Source: Panacibacter ginsenosidivorans (GTDB lineage Bacteria; Bacteroidota; Bacteroidia; Chitinophagales; Chitinophagaceae). Taken from it: a DNA stretch of 64,000 nt. The notes under the pieces were generated by a model that saw nothing but the letters and a program-made list of their open reading frames with translations, was not told the origin of the DNA and ran no database searches. The translations under genes were made by a program, and so were the position numbers. Location of the stretch: assembly GCF_007971225.1 (NCBI RefSeq), contig NZ_CP042435.1, forward strand, positions 3,103,501 to 3,167,500, in the 5' to 3' direction. Below, piece by piece: positions 55,733 to 64,000 of this stretch (position 1 is its first letter; each line of letters starts with the position of its first letter).

Positions 55733-55818
55733 AAAAGCTTAATACTTATTCAAAAGCTAAGTACATAATAGTTTTCTTTATTGGTCAGACGCTTTTGAAG
55801 CGTCAGACCAATATACTT

Positions 55819-57570
55819 CTACTCCGCTTTCATGATCGTTGTTCTTTTTGAAATACCATTCTCGTTAAACGCTTCTATCTGGAAATAATAAGGTTTGTCT
55901 TTTTCAAGCGCACTTAAATAATATTCGCTTGCATTATAGATCATTACATTGTTGTAGAGTTTATCTGGTGCTTCGCCGAAATAAATATTATAGCCGGTTG
56001 CATTGGTATTTACTTCCCACTTGAACCACACATTTCTGCGCTCACTATCGCCACGTAATGCAATAAAATTTTTAACGGTATCCGGCGCTGCACCATGACC
56101 TTTACCAAACACACGCAAACCACTGATAGCAAACTTTCCACCCGGCATGTGTATGTTTTCTAATTTAATGTAACGTGCTTCCGCAGGTGTTGCCAGCTCA
56201 ACATAATCATGCGGCACATCTGTTTTGTTTTTGCTTTTATCAACCAATATTTTCCATGTTTTGCCATCGTTGGATGCGTATAAAATATACTGGTGATAAA
56301 TGCCATTGATCTTACCAAGAAAACTACTGTCAACATCCTGGTCTGCATAATTTATTTGTATTGCTTTTATAGTACTTACTGCACCAAGATCTGTTTGCAA
56401 CCACTCGCCTTTGTTGCCGCTTGCTGCACTCCAGTATGTTTTAATACTTTCATCTACTGCATTGTTTGCAGCATAAGCACCAAGTGTTGAAGAAACTACA
56501 ACAGGTTTATTATAGTTGAGCAACATCCATCCTGTAAAAGCTTCATGCACTTTATTGTTGTCTTCTTTTTTTGTTGGCAGATAATATGGATAATCACCAA
56601 ATGCAGAGTTGCTGTATAAAATACCATCCTTATCAAAACCCGCTGGCCATATACCATTGCGGCGTTCAAAATTATTTTTTACGCAAATGCCAATAGTGCT
56701 TACGTGCCACCAGTTACCAAACTTATCCTGGTAAGTTGCTCCATGACCAGCGCCTCTTGCAAAGCCACCTGCTTTATACGAAAATGGATTATGACTTTGA
56801 TAGGTAAACGGCCCAAGCGGATGATCACTCACATACACGCCATCTCCATAACCACTGAACTCTGTGCCAGGCGCGCCGTATTGCAAATAATATTTACCAT
56901 TGTATTTATTCATCCACGAGCCTTCTATAAAAGGCTTTAAAAAAGTGTTGTCATGATACTCTCCAAAACGTTCCCAGCCATGAATGCTGTCGTTCAAACG
57001 CAGCAATGGAACTCTTGGCCCAATGGTGTCGAATGTTTTTCTGTCTATCTCTTGTCCGTAAGTTGGAAATGTATTACTCGATCCAAAGTATGCATATAAT
57101 TTGCCGTCATCATCTGCAAGAAATCCCGGATCCCATGCGCCTACCTGGAATGAATCAACTGCTTCTTTCCAATCATCAACCGTTGGGTTGGTGCTCATCC
57201 AGATCGGAAAATTATGCGAGTACGTTGAACCAATTACCAGCAATGTATCATGCTGTGCCCACACTGCAGGCGCACACAATTCATCATACACATGATGGTA
57301 TGGTTTTAAAAATCTACGCGACACAAATTTCCAGTTTAGCATATCGCTGCTGTACCAGTAACCCCATTGATTGGTGGAGAACAAATAATAATTGTCTTTA
57401 AATAAAACGATCACCGGGTCTGCCGTGGCCCTGTGCCTGCCCTGCTCAGAAAAGTTGGGAATGGGCGTATAACCATAATCTATGTTGATGGGATTGCAAT
57501 AGGTTTTTTGTTGCGAATTGCCTGCCACAGCAACCGCACATAACAACATTAAAGGCAGCAAATATTTCAT
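55819..57570 (-). CDS. Glycoside hydrolase family 43 protein with discoidin and FN3-like domains
   Basis: 583-residue exported enzyme (signal peptide 1-19). A five-blade GH43 catalytic domain spans about 20-340, with candidate acids Asp in 'HRATADPVIVLFKDNYYLFST', Asp in 'QVGAWDPGFLADDDGKLYAYFG' and Glu in 'FIEGSWMNKYNGKYYLQYG'. An F5/8 type C (discoidin, carbohydrate-binding) domain follows at about 355-490 ('SIKTYWSAASGNKGEWLQTDLGAVSTIKAIQINYA'), then an FN3-like end (about 500-583). Family members are arabinofuranosidases or xylosidases. It is not part of the SusCD locus here. Confidence 0.9.
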   Translation of the reverse strand: MKYLLPLMLLCAVAVAGNSQQKTYCNPINIDYGYTPIPNFSEQGRHRATADPVIVLFKDNYYLFSTNQWGYWYSSDMLNWKFVSRRFLKPYHHVYDELCAPAVWAQHDTLLVIGSTYSHNFPIWMSTNPTVDDWKEAVDSFQVGAWDPGFLADDDGKLYAYFGSSNTFPTYGQEIDRKTFDTIGPRVPLLRLNDSIHGWERFGEYHDNTFLKPFIEGSWMNKYNGKYYLQYGAPGTEFSGYGDGVYVSDHPLGPFTYQSHNPFSYKAGGFARGAGHGATYQDKFGNWWHVSTIGICVKNNFERRNGIWPAGFDKDGILYSNSAFGDYPYYLPTKKEDNNKVHEAFTGWMLLNYNKPVVVSSTLGAYAANNAVDESIKTYWSAASGNKGEWLQTDLGAVSTIKAIQINYADQDVDSSFLGKINGIYHQYILYASNDGKTWKILVDKSKNKTDVPHDYVELATPAEARYIKLENIHMPGGKFAISGLRVFGKGHGAAPDTVKNFIALRGDSERRNVWFKWEVNTNATGYNIYFGEAPDKLYNNVMIYNASEYYLSALEKDKPYYFQIEAFNENGISKRTTIMKAE

Positions 57571-57669
57571 ACAGCGAAGTTTATATGCTTAATGACAGTG
57601 AAGTTATTATTTGCTACTAATGTATAGAGAAAGTTTTTGAGCCGGGCTTTGGAATTTCAATTAAGCATC

Positions 57670-57689
57670 GTTGCGTCGCACTCTTGTGC
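57670..57689 (+). repeat. Intergenic repeat arm, type A, forward
   Basis: Core GTTGCGTCGCACTCTTGTGC (one change) with left flank 'tttttgagccgggctttggaatttcaattaagcatc'. It is the left side of the pair bracketing the TIR gene. Confidence 0.85.
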
Positions 57690-57731
57690 GGCTGGATTAT
57701 ATAGCGGCTTTAATTGAAGCGGAGTTGGAAT

Positions 57732-58511
57732 TTATTCTGCTGATAGAATTTTTTTTGTTTGTCTAACGAGATTCACAAAAGTCTCTTCTCTCTCAGTATT
57801 ATCCATTTTAATAACTGGATTATTTGGCGGATTTAAGGTTTGGAACTGATTAAGCTTGTCGAACTCCTCAAATAGACAAGGCTTTAGAATCACAATTAAA
57901 ATAACCGCACCATTTTCTTCTGCTGCTTGCAATAATGGAGGTAATTCATTATTCGCAATAAATTCAGAACCCAAAAAATCTGTACTAATTAAAAGGATTG
58001 CAACTTTAGTTTGGTCAATAGCTTTTCTTACTTCTTCTTTCCATTTTTGACCAGGCAAAATTTTTGAATCATCCCAAATTTCAATTTGGTTTATAAAAGG
58101 CTTAAAATGTCTTTGTACATCAACTAAAATATCTTTGTCAAAATGACTATAGCTAATGAATACCTTATTTCTTGTTTGTTGAGGATTTGATAAACTTCGC
58201 TGATGTGCAACAAGGGGTAGCGTTCCTAGTTCTTGCTTTATATAAAATAATAATTTTGGAGGCTTTCTTTCCTTCTCACAATTGATTCCGGGCTGGCCTC
58301 CATGTGATTTGTCTCGATGTTTCTGAAGATCTTCAGCAATTTTATTTGCAATTTCATCTAAAAAAATTGCCTTACTTTCTGGTGCATAGAAATCATCCAA
58401 GCGCATTTTTAATTCATGAAAATCATCAACTGCGTGATATTTTTGTGAAGGCTCGATTTTCGATTTATAAAAATCCAAACCTTCTTGCCTAATAATTTTT
58501 TCATCTTCCAT
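57732..58511 (-). CDS. TIR-domain protein, candidate antiviral NADase
   Basis: 259 residues. The C-terminal TIR domain (about 114-255) begins KVFISYSHFDKDILVD and has 'IEIWDDSKILPGQKWKEEVRKAIDQTKVAILLISTDFLGSEF'. Glu189 in ANNELPPLL sits where the catalytic NADase Glu of bacterial TIRs lies. The N-terminal part (1-105, 'FLDEIANKIAEDLQKHRDKSH', 'KLLFYIKQELGTLPLVAHQ') recalls the helical region common before TIRs in Bacteroidota, from memory. Bacterial TIR proteins often deplete NAD+ or make signalling nucleotides on phage infection. No CBASS, Thoeris or other partner gene adjoins. The gene lies between inward-facing repeat arms (57670 and 58611), next to dnaB. Confidence 0.85.
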   Translation of the reverse strand: MEDEKIIRQEGLDFYKSKIEPSQKYHAVDDFHELKMRLDDFYAPESKAIFLDEIANKIAEDLQKHRDKSHGGQPGINCEKERKPPKLLFYIKQELGTLPLVAHQRSLSNPQQTRNKVFISYSHFDKDILVDVQRHFKPFINQIEIWDDSKILPGQKWKEEVRKAIDQTKVAILLISTDFLGSEFIANNELPPLLQAAEENGAVILIVILKPCLFEEFDKLNQFQTLNPPNNPVIKMDNTEREETFVNLVRQTKKILSAE

Positions 58512-58610
58512 TTCTTGAAAAACTATAGTTAATCAATATCATTGCATTTGCCTTTACATATTTGATACACAAACCCGCGCTTTAAACAAGATCCCTCACA
58601 GTTCCCAATC

Positions 58611-58630
58611 GTACAAGTGAGTGACACAAC
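58611..58630 (-). repeat. Intergenic repeat arm, type B, reverse
   Basis: Perfect core GTACAAGTGAGTGACACAAC followed by 'aaccgatgccatgaaaaactactgctggtaaacaaaa'. It is the right side of the pair around the TIR gene, 48 bases from the dnaB stop. Confidence 0.87.
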
Positions 58631-58678
58631 AACCGATGCCATGAAAAACTACTGCTGGTAAACAAAAAATAAATTGTA

Positions 58679-60271
58679 TTAGAAAGGCGGCTGCTCATCT
58701 ACACCATCATCAAAACCACCACTGTTCATTTTACTTCCTTTCTGAATAAAGAAGCGGCCTGCATCTTCATCTCCGCCAGTGTTTCCGGGCACAGGCGATG
58801 GGCCAAGCGGTTTCCAATTGCCGGCGGAAGGAGGCGTAAAACCGGGACCACTGTTATCATCCCACTCTTCGAACTTTTGTATGTTCAGTAAGGCGCGGAG
58901 TTTTACAATATCCAACGAACCATTACGGTGCTTGGCAATTTTTATATGCGTTTCGCCACGGGTGCTTTCACCATTTTCGTTGGCGAAGTTCTCGTAGTAT
59001 TCGGGGCGGTAAATAAACATAACCATGTCGGCATCCTGCTCAATGGCGCCGGATTCACGAAGGTCACTCAACTGCGGCATCTTGCTTTCCTTTCGTGTTT
59101 CCACCGCACGGCTTAACTGGCTGAGTGCAATGATTGGCACATTCAATTCTTTTGCAAGTGCTTTCAGGTTTCTTGAGATGGTGCTGATCTCCTGCTCACG
59201 GTTGCCATTGCGGTTATCGTTGCTGCCACTCATGAGCTGCAAATAGTCGATGATGATGATACCAACTTTGTGTTTGTTTACGAGCCTTCTTGCTTTTGCA
59301 CGAAACTCAAAAATATTCAACGCTGCAGTATCATCAATATAGATCGGCGCTTTTTCCAAACGTGCAATACCGCGTTTATGCAATTGCTGGTATTCGTGTT
59401 CTTCAAGTTTACCACGTGCAATTTTTTCCATCAGTATCTCACTCTCGGCAGAAAGAATACGCTGCACCAATTGCGCAGCACTCATTTCAAGCGAGAAGAA
59501 ACCAACAGCAACAGGTCTTGTAGGATGCATGGCCGCATTGCGTGCAAGGTTCAATGCAAAGGCTGTCTTACCCACCGCAGGTCTTGCAGCAAGGATGATA
59601 AGATCGGTCGGTTGCCAGCCATAAGTAATTCTGTCAAGCGAAGCAAAACCACTGGTAACGCCGGAAATTTCATCGGTACGTTTGCGCAATTCATCTATGC
59701 GATTAATCGTTTGCGCAAGTGCACTGCTCATTTCCTTGTAATCGGTCTTTAAAAAGTTGTTGGTGATCTGGAAGATCTTGTCTTCTGCATCATCCATGAG
59801 GTCGAAAACATCGGTGCTGTCTTCATATGCATCGCCGATAATTTCACCGCTTATGCGGATCAGTTCTCTTTGTACAAATTTTTGCAGAACTATTCTTGAG
59901 TGCGCTTCTATGTTTGCAGTTGACACAACTGCATTGGTAAGTTTGGTTACGTAGTATGGTCCGCCAACCATATCTAATTCTTCGGTAGTTTTTAGTTGCT
60001 CGACTACAGTAAGGATATCGATCGGTAAACTTTTCTGCGCCAGGTTTTGAAATGCGCGGAAGATGCGTTGATTGGCATCTACATAAAAACATTCGGGTTT
60101 AAGAATTTCTATCACCGTATCAAATGCACTTTTATCAAGCATGATGGCGCCAAGTACAGCCTCTTCCAGATCTTTGGCCTGGGGCGGCACTTTTCCATAC
60201 ACCATTGTACTAAGATCAATAGCGGGCTTTCTTCCTTTCTTTCTGTCTTTGTTAAAATTTGTAAGTTCCAT
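58679..60271 (-). CDS. dnaB: Replicative DNA helicase DnaB
   Basis: 530-residue hexameric helicase that unwinds DNA at the replication fork. N-terminal DnaB domain (about 30-130: 'PPQAKDLEEAVLGAIMLDKSAFD'), linker, and RecA-like C-terminal ATPase (about 195-470) with Walker A at 229-236 (ARPAVGKT), 'GFFSLEMSAAQLVQRILSAES', Walker B 'VGIIIIDYLQLMSG', 'REQEISTISRNLKALAKELNVPIIALSQLSR' and the arginine-finger region 'DLRESGAIEQDADMVMFIYRPE'. Slightly long: a Gly/Pro-rich C-terminal tail is added. No intein is visible at the P-loop. Confidence 0.96.
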   Translation of the reverse strand: MELTNFNKDRKKGRKPAIDLSTMVYGKVPPQAKDLEEAVLGAIMLDKSAFDTVIEILKPECFYVDANQRIFRAFQNLAQKSLPIDILTVVEQLKTTEELDMVGGPYYVTKLTNAVVSTANIEAHSRIVLQKFVQRELIRISGEIIGDAYEDSTDVFDLMDDAEDKIFQITNNFLKTDYKEMSSALAQTINRIDELRKRTDEISGVTSGFASLDRITYGWQPTDLIILAARPAVGKTAFALNLARNAAMHPTRPVAVGFFSLEMSAAQLVQRILSAESEILMEKIARGKLEEHEYQQLHKRGIARLEKAPIYIDDTAALNIFEFRAKARRLVNKHKVGIIIIDYLQLMSGSNDNRNGNREQEISTISRNLKALAKELNVPIIALSQLSRAVETRKESKMPQLSDLRESGAIEQDADMVMFIYRPEYYENFANENGESTRGETHIKIAKHRNGSLDIVKLRALLNIQKFEEWDDNSGPGFTPPSAGNWKPLGPSPVPGNTGGDEDAGRFFIQKGSKMNSGGFDDGVDEQPPF

Positions 60272-60923
60272 CAGGCAATAAAAAATCGATACGGGTTAGT
60301 AAACTTTTTTCGTTCACCAATGCTCACAGAGATTAAAATTTTTTTGAAGAACCGGCTGCATTACTTGCTCCAAAAAATCATCCCGTTGAGTAAGGGGGAA
60401 CGAATATAACTGCACTAAAACCTCAATAAATAATTTCCAGTACATATTTTTTATTCATATCCATGTGCACACGAAGTTCACACTTTAATATGGTTTATAC
60501 ACAGGAATGTGCGGTTTTTACAGAATATCAAAAACTTTTACGCTGTTTTTACAGCATTAATGCACATAAGCTTGTGCAGAAAGAATTGGAAAAAAAATTT
60601 GATGGTAACAGGTTTTTTGGCTAATTGATAGGGAGGGGAACGGGGTATTTTTTGCTCACTTTTTTGTTTTTTATGAGCCCGGCAATAGTGCTGCTATAAT
60701 GCTTTGTTGCGTCGCACACTTGTACAACTTGTTTAATATTCTGCAGAATTATAGTGGTTTTACTTAAACTATTTTTTCAATTTCGAAAATTCATTTTATA
60801 GGAAAAATATTGTTGCTGTTATGCCTGTGTTGGTTTCACAAAGTAATGTCAAAGGCGAAAAGATAAATGCATAAAGCTAAAGTTCAGATGCTTCAGATTA
60901 TTGAAGAAGGCGGCACAACTAAC
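60272..60923. other. Intergenic region with no gene upstream of dnaB
   Basis: 652 AT-rich bases. They hold the dnaB promoter region, several TGTGCA/GTGCAC-like short repeats (around 60460-60580), one DnaA-box-like TTATACACA (60495-60503) and the repeat arm at 60706. I see no coding frame or RNA gene. Confidence 0.5.
60706..60725 (+). repeat. Intergenic repeat arm, type A variant, forward
   Basis: Core GTTGCGTCGCACACTTGTAC with the full left flank 'ttttttatgagcccggcaatagtgctgctataatgctt'. It pairs in orientation with the reverse arm at 62848, enclosing two secreted-protein genes. Confidence 0.87.
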
Positions 60924-61460
60924 TTAAGGTCCTATATTATAATAAGCACATATTTCATCATAATGATAGACACTAAGACTTGCTGACCATTGTTCAACAG
61001 GTATAATAAAGACCCTGAATTGTAAAAGATCAGCTATTTCTGCGGGATCAGGGTATACATCATTTGCAATATTGGTAATCTGTAATTGCTCCTGGCCGCT
61101 GGCATTTACAAGGCTAATTTTATAGTCACCCAGGGTATATGACATTGAATGTGCAATGTCTGTTGTATCCAGACGTTTCACGTACCCAAACAGCTTAATT
61201 GAGTTCGAATATCTTGTATTAATATCAGGAGTACAAAATATCATCTTTTTACCTGATTCATTGTGGCTCTCATACCACTGCGAACTATCTTCAGCAAACC
61301 ACTCTGTTGCTATTGCACTATCAAGTGCCGTGAAATAGGGGCCGCCGGACCCACCTCCACCAGATGAACTGAAGTCAAAAGTTCCATCACTTGTGCAGCT
61401 TGTAAATAATAAGATTACGGTAATAAAAAGTACGGGTGCTATTGTAGTGATCTTTTTCAT
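60924..61460 (-). CDS. Lipoprotein of unknown function
   Basis: 178 residues: signal peptide with lipobox LFTSC (Cys22), a low-complexity Ser/Gly linker (FSSSGGGGSGG), then a strand-rich domain ('IKLFGYVKRLDTTDIAHSMSYTLGDYKISLVNASGQEQLQITNIAND', 'FRVFIIPVEQWSASLSVYHYDEI'). No family recognised. Same strand as the secreted protein gene 195 bp upstream. Confidence 0.7.
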   Translation of the reverse strand: MKKITTIAPVLFITVILLFTSCTSDGTFDFSSSGGGGSGGPYFTALDSAIATEWFAEDSSQWYESHNESGKKMIFCTPDINTRYSNSIKLFGYVKRLDTTDIAHSMSYTLGDYKISLVNASGQEQLQITNIANDVYPDPAEIADLLQFRVFIIPVEQWSASLSVYHYDEICAYYNIGP

Positions 61461-61655
61461 TGCTTACAGTTTTATACTGCCAAGCTATTCATTACAACAG
61501 GTGAACACTAACTGAATCCCGCATTACCGCTTTGCTCTTTTGTATTTTTCGCAAATAGCAGAAAAGTATTCTCGGACATCAGGAATATTTACTAGGAATT
61601 ATGCCTGGGTTAGCTGCATAAGCAATTTATACAAAAACTTTCTACCTGCAGAAAT

Positions 61656-62741
61656 TTAATGAGTTATGGTAACTGCGTCTTTTTCATATGGTCCTTTAAA
61701 AACAGCAGTATCAATAGCAAAATGACGCGTATAAATATTTGATTGCACAAAAATATTTTTGAGCCAGGTGGCTGTTTGCTGAAAGCCTTTTGCATCACCT
61801 GCATCAAAATCATTTAATTCAAGTCCGTTTGCTTCTCTCATCATTTGCTGCGGATCATCGAGATAGTAATACAACACAGCCAGGTTATAATAGCTGGCGT
61901 ATCTTATTTTACGATCGTGCTTACCGGAAGAAGTGTATAAATGTTTTACTTTTTCAAAATACTCCATCACAGGTTTTAATTGCTCTTTTGCTCCTTCAAT
62001 GGATGTGTTAGCGTTCATTCCAAATAACACATCTGTTAATGTAAGAAAAGCCTGACGGTGCGCAGTATATTCGGGATCTTTTTTGCTATCTATGATCCAC
62101 ATAAAATCATGCGCTGTTACTACCGGGAACCCAAAATTTGTTGTTATTCTTTCACTGAGATTATGCATGGCATTGGTTACACATCTTTCATAAAGGTTCT
62201 TTGTAACGCTTAGTGCATTTACAGCAAAATAACCCTGCGCCAATGCTTTTACCTGGAACTCAGGGCTTCTATATACCTGTTTATAACTACGGTTTGCCAG
62301 TACTTCATCCATAATATGTATTCCTTTATAGTCGTTGATGGCAGCTGTGGCAGCAAAAGTGTAGATCACTTCTTCGCTATAAAATATTCTTGTGCCTGTT
62401 ACCTGTCCATTCTTGTCTTTTATGTTTTCTACTCTTTCTTTTACAGAAACGGACTCGGGCAAGAGATCCTCCAGTTGTACATGTACAGTTATGTGCCCGC
62501 CTGATTCCATTTTGCGCCAGCCTTCGAGTAATACATTATTTTCCGGGTGTATTTCATTAAGCAACGGCTGCATTAGTTTAGTGCTTTCAATCTCTACATT
62601 ATAAGTGCGGTAAGAGCTGTCTAATTTTATAGCCGGCAATGAACGGTATTGTACAGTAAAATTATAGCGGTCAAGATCTACATTCCTTTGCGCCTGCAAT
62701 ACAACAGGAAATAGGAGGATGATTAAGTAAAAGTTTTTCAC
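61656..62741 (-). CDS. Secreted protein of unknown function
   Basis: 361 residues with a signal peptide (1-17, ending VLQAQ). N-terminal strand-rich part ('YNFTVQYRSLPAIKLDSSYRTYNVEIE', 'ESGGHITVHVQLEDLLPESVSVKERVENIKDKNGQVTGTRIFYSEEVIYTF'), then a helical C-terminal half with TPR-like stretches ('KIRYASYYNLAVLYYYLDDPQQMMREANGLELND'). No named family recognised. It is likely periplasmic or outer-membrane associated. It and the lipoprotein gene are bracketed by repeat arms. Confidence 0.7.
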   Translation of the reverse strand: MKNFYLIILLFPVVLQAQRNVDLDRYNFTVQYRSLPAIKLDSSYRTYNVEIESTKLMQPLLNEIHPENNVLLEGWRKMESGGHITVHVQLEDLLPESVSVKERVENIKDKNGQVTGTRIFYSEEVIYTFAATAAINDYKGIHIMDEVLANRSYKQVYRSPEFQVKALAQGYFAVNALSVTKNLYERCVTNAMHNLSERITTNFGFPVVTAHDFMWIIDSKKDPEYTAHRQAFLTLTDVLFGMNANTSIEGAKEQLKPVMEYFEKVKHLYTSSGKHDRKIRYASYYNLAVLYYYLDDPQQMMREANGLELNDFDAGDAKGFQQTATWLKNIFVQSNIYTRHFAIDTAVFKGPYEKDAVTITH

Positions 62742-62847
62742 ACATTAAGGATTTTGTTAATCTTCTAACGAATAAAAGACAATAAATATTTCTTACTGGC
62801 TATCTTACTATAGCTGTAGTGTTATTTGTTGGACATGTAAAACAACA

Positions 62848-62867
62848 GTACAAGTGTGCGACGCAAC
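62848..62867 (-). repeat. Intergenic repeat arm, type A variant, reverse
   Basis: Core GTACAAGTGTGCGACGCAAC, the exact mirror of the variant at 60706, followed by 'aagagtccaacagcattactgcagctaagtacataaaaa'. It lies between the divergent secreted protein and helicase genes. Confidence 0.87.
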
Positions 62868-62963
62868 AAGAGTCCAACAGCATTACTGCAGCTAAGTACA
62901 TAAAAATTTCCCCAAACAATTACTACATTTCAACTGCTCAACCATTCAACTTAACTTCGCCGC

Positions 62964-64000
62964 ATGATCGATTATTTGAAAGGATTGAATGAACCGCAGC
63001 GGGAAGCCGTACTGCATACTGAGGGCCCGCTGATGATCGTGGCGGGTGCAGGCAGCGGCAAAACAAAAGTGCTTACTACACGCATTGCACACCTTATGGC
63101 AAATGGTGTTGATTCGTTTCGCATATTAGCATTGACCTTTACCAATAAGGCTGCCAAAGAAATGAAAGAGCGTATTGAACATATTCTTGGCAACAGTGAT
63201 GCACGTAATTTATACATTGGTACATTTCACAGCGTGTTTGCACGCATACTACGTGCTGAAGCGCACAGGCTTGGTTACCCAAACAGTTTTACCATTTATG
63301 ATACGGATGACGCAAAGAGTGTTGTGAAAACGGTGATCAATGAGTTGAACCTTGATGATAAACATTATAAACCCAACACTGTTTACAACAGGATATCTGC
63401 AGCAAAGAATGCTTTGGTTGGTCCGGTAGAATATAAAAACGATTATTATATTCAGCAGGAAGACATGCGCAGCAACAGACCATTGATAGCAAATATTTAT
63501 GATGCTTATGCAAAGCGTTGTTTTAAAAATGGTGCAATGGATTTTGATGACCTGTTGTTTCTAATGTATCGTTTGTTGAAAGAATTTCCGGAAGCTTTAA
63601 TAAAATATCAAAGCAAGTTTCGGTATATATTGATTGATGAGTACCAGGATACCAATCCGGCACAATACGAGATCATAAAACTACTTGCTGCACAACATGA
63701 AAATATTTGTGTTGTTGGGGATGATGCGCAAAGTATTTATAGTTTCCGAGGCGCAACTATTCAAAATATTTTACAGTTCCAGAAAGACTATGATGATGTA
63801 AGCATTATTAAACTGGAACAGAATTACCGGAGCACACAAAACATTTTAAAAGTAGCGAATGATATTATCGCCAACAATAAAGGACAGATACCAAAAAACC
63901 TTTGGACGGAAAATGCAACCGGTGAAAAAATAAAACTGGTGCGCACAATGACAGATAATGATGAAGGAAAATTTGTTGCTGATGCCATACAGGAACAAAA
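62964..64000 (+). CDS. UvrD/PcrA-type ATP-dependent DNA helicase, 3' end outside window
   Basis: First 345 residues of a superfamily 1A helicase, still open at the window edge. It starts 'MIDYLKGLNEPQREAVLHTEGPLMIVAGAGSGKTKVLTTRIAHL' (Q-motif and Walker A GAGSGKT), then motif Ia 'ILALTFTNKAAKEMKERI', 'YIGTFHSVFARILR', motif II 'YILIDEYQDTNPAQYEI', motif III 'CVVGDDAQSIYSFRGA' and motif IV 'KLEQNYRSTQNIL'. These give a 3'-5' helicase of the UvrD/PcrA/Rep group acting in repair and in removing obstacles to replication. Confidence 0.94.
   Translation, partial: MIDYLKGLNEPQREAVLHTEGPLMIVAGAGSGKTKVLTTRIAHLMANGVDSFRILALTFTNKAAKEMKERIEHILGNSDARNLYIGTFHSVFARILRAEAHRLGYPNSFTIYDTDDAKSVVKTVINELNLDDKHYKPNTVYNRISAAKNALVGPVEYKNDYYIQQEDMRSNRPLIANIYDAYAKRCFKNGAMDFDDLLFLMYRLLKEFPEALIKYQSKFRYILIDEYQDTNPAQYEIIKLLAAQHENICVVGDDAQSIYSFRGATIQNILQFQKDYDDVSIIKLEQNYRSTQNILKVANDIIANNKGQIPKNLWTENATGEKIKLVRTMTDNDEGKFVADAIQEQ

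Noticed and set aside
58679-60271. Intein in DnaB
   Set aside because: DnaB is a frequent intein host, but the P-loop and flanking motifs are contiguous at normal length.
60272-60923. Replication origin upstream of dnaB
   Set aside because: Only one DnaA-box-like site (TTATACACA) and no cluster; short TGTGCA-type repeats alone are not enough.
2404-62867. CRISPR array from the recurring 20-bp sequence
   Set aside because: Copies are hundreds to thousands of bases apart, in both orientations and between ordinary genes. There is no regular spacer length and no cas gene.

Overview
The window is a chromosomal stretch of a member of the Bacteroidota, most likely family Chitinophagaceae (inferred from gene content, not tested). 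It is AT-rich and dense in genes. It carries gliding/type IX secretion genes (gldB, gldH, gldF, gldG and two secreted proteins with type IX sorting domains), a SusC/SusD pair, a fused MurF-Alr, a split transketolase half and an eIF1/SUI1-like protein. No phage, plasmid, transposase or CRISPR locus is visible.  Layout: 1-2302 end of a large PKD-repeat secreted protein; 2672-5906 apaG, gldB, nadE; 6016-8877 a frameshifted DUF4844/zinc-ribbon gene, a small membrane protein, SUI1, nadC and a GNAT; 9015-10248 a membrane protein and a lipoprotein; 10559-24890 a nutrient-uptake locus (SusC, SusD, two giant FG-GAP/ASPIC lipoproteins, a small lipoprotein, a GMC oxidoreductase); 25013-26960 a broken GNAT, a Dabb protein and a SprB-repeat type IX cargo; 27491-32091 chromate transporter, phosphate-type porin, DUF47 and Pit phosphate permease; 32140-34359 galE and a transketolase C-terminal half; 34448-36236 an ECF sigma cassette; 36394-38034 tRNA-Asn, Rieske protein, frameshifted cyclophilin and a CAT-anticodon tRNA; 38128-42122 HAD hydrolase and a membrane protein/histidine kinase/response regulator set; 42369-46231 S9 peptidase, YicC, gldH; 46345-55027 on the minus strand a secreted protein, murF-alr, TerC, gldG, gldF and cysteine desulfurase; 55136-60271 methylmalonyl-CoA epimerase, GH43, a TIR-domain protein and dnaB; 60924-64000 two secreted proteins and the start of a UvrD/PcrA helicase.  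The most striking non-coding feature is a dispersed family of about 60-bp arms with a 20-bp core (type A GTTGCGTCGCACTCTTGTAC, type B GTTGTGTCACTCACTTGTAC). I found about thirty arms, all between genes. In order along the window they alternate forward/reverse almost without exception, forming inverted pairs. Some pairs enclose only a short loop with its own palindromes. Others enclose whole genes, among them a TIR protein, a GNAT, a secreted orphan, two lipoproteins and the second ASPIC paralog. Most arms lie just 3' of a gene, in one orientation relative to it.  Other notable points: a roughly 2-kb apparently identical segment shared by the two ASPIC genes (gene conversion or very recent duplication); three genes broken by single-base changes in short homopolymers, one on a canonical A AAA AAC slippery heptamer; a 45-bp nested dyad upstream of susC; and an inverted second copy of a 220-bp intergenic repeat separating gldF from gldG.
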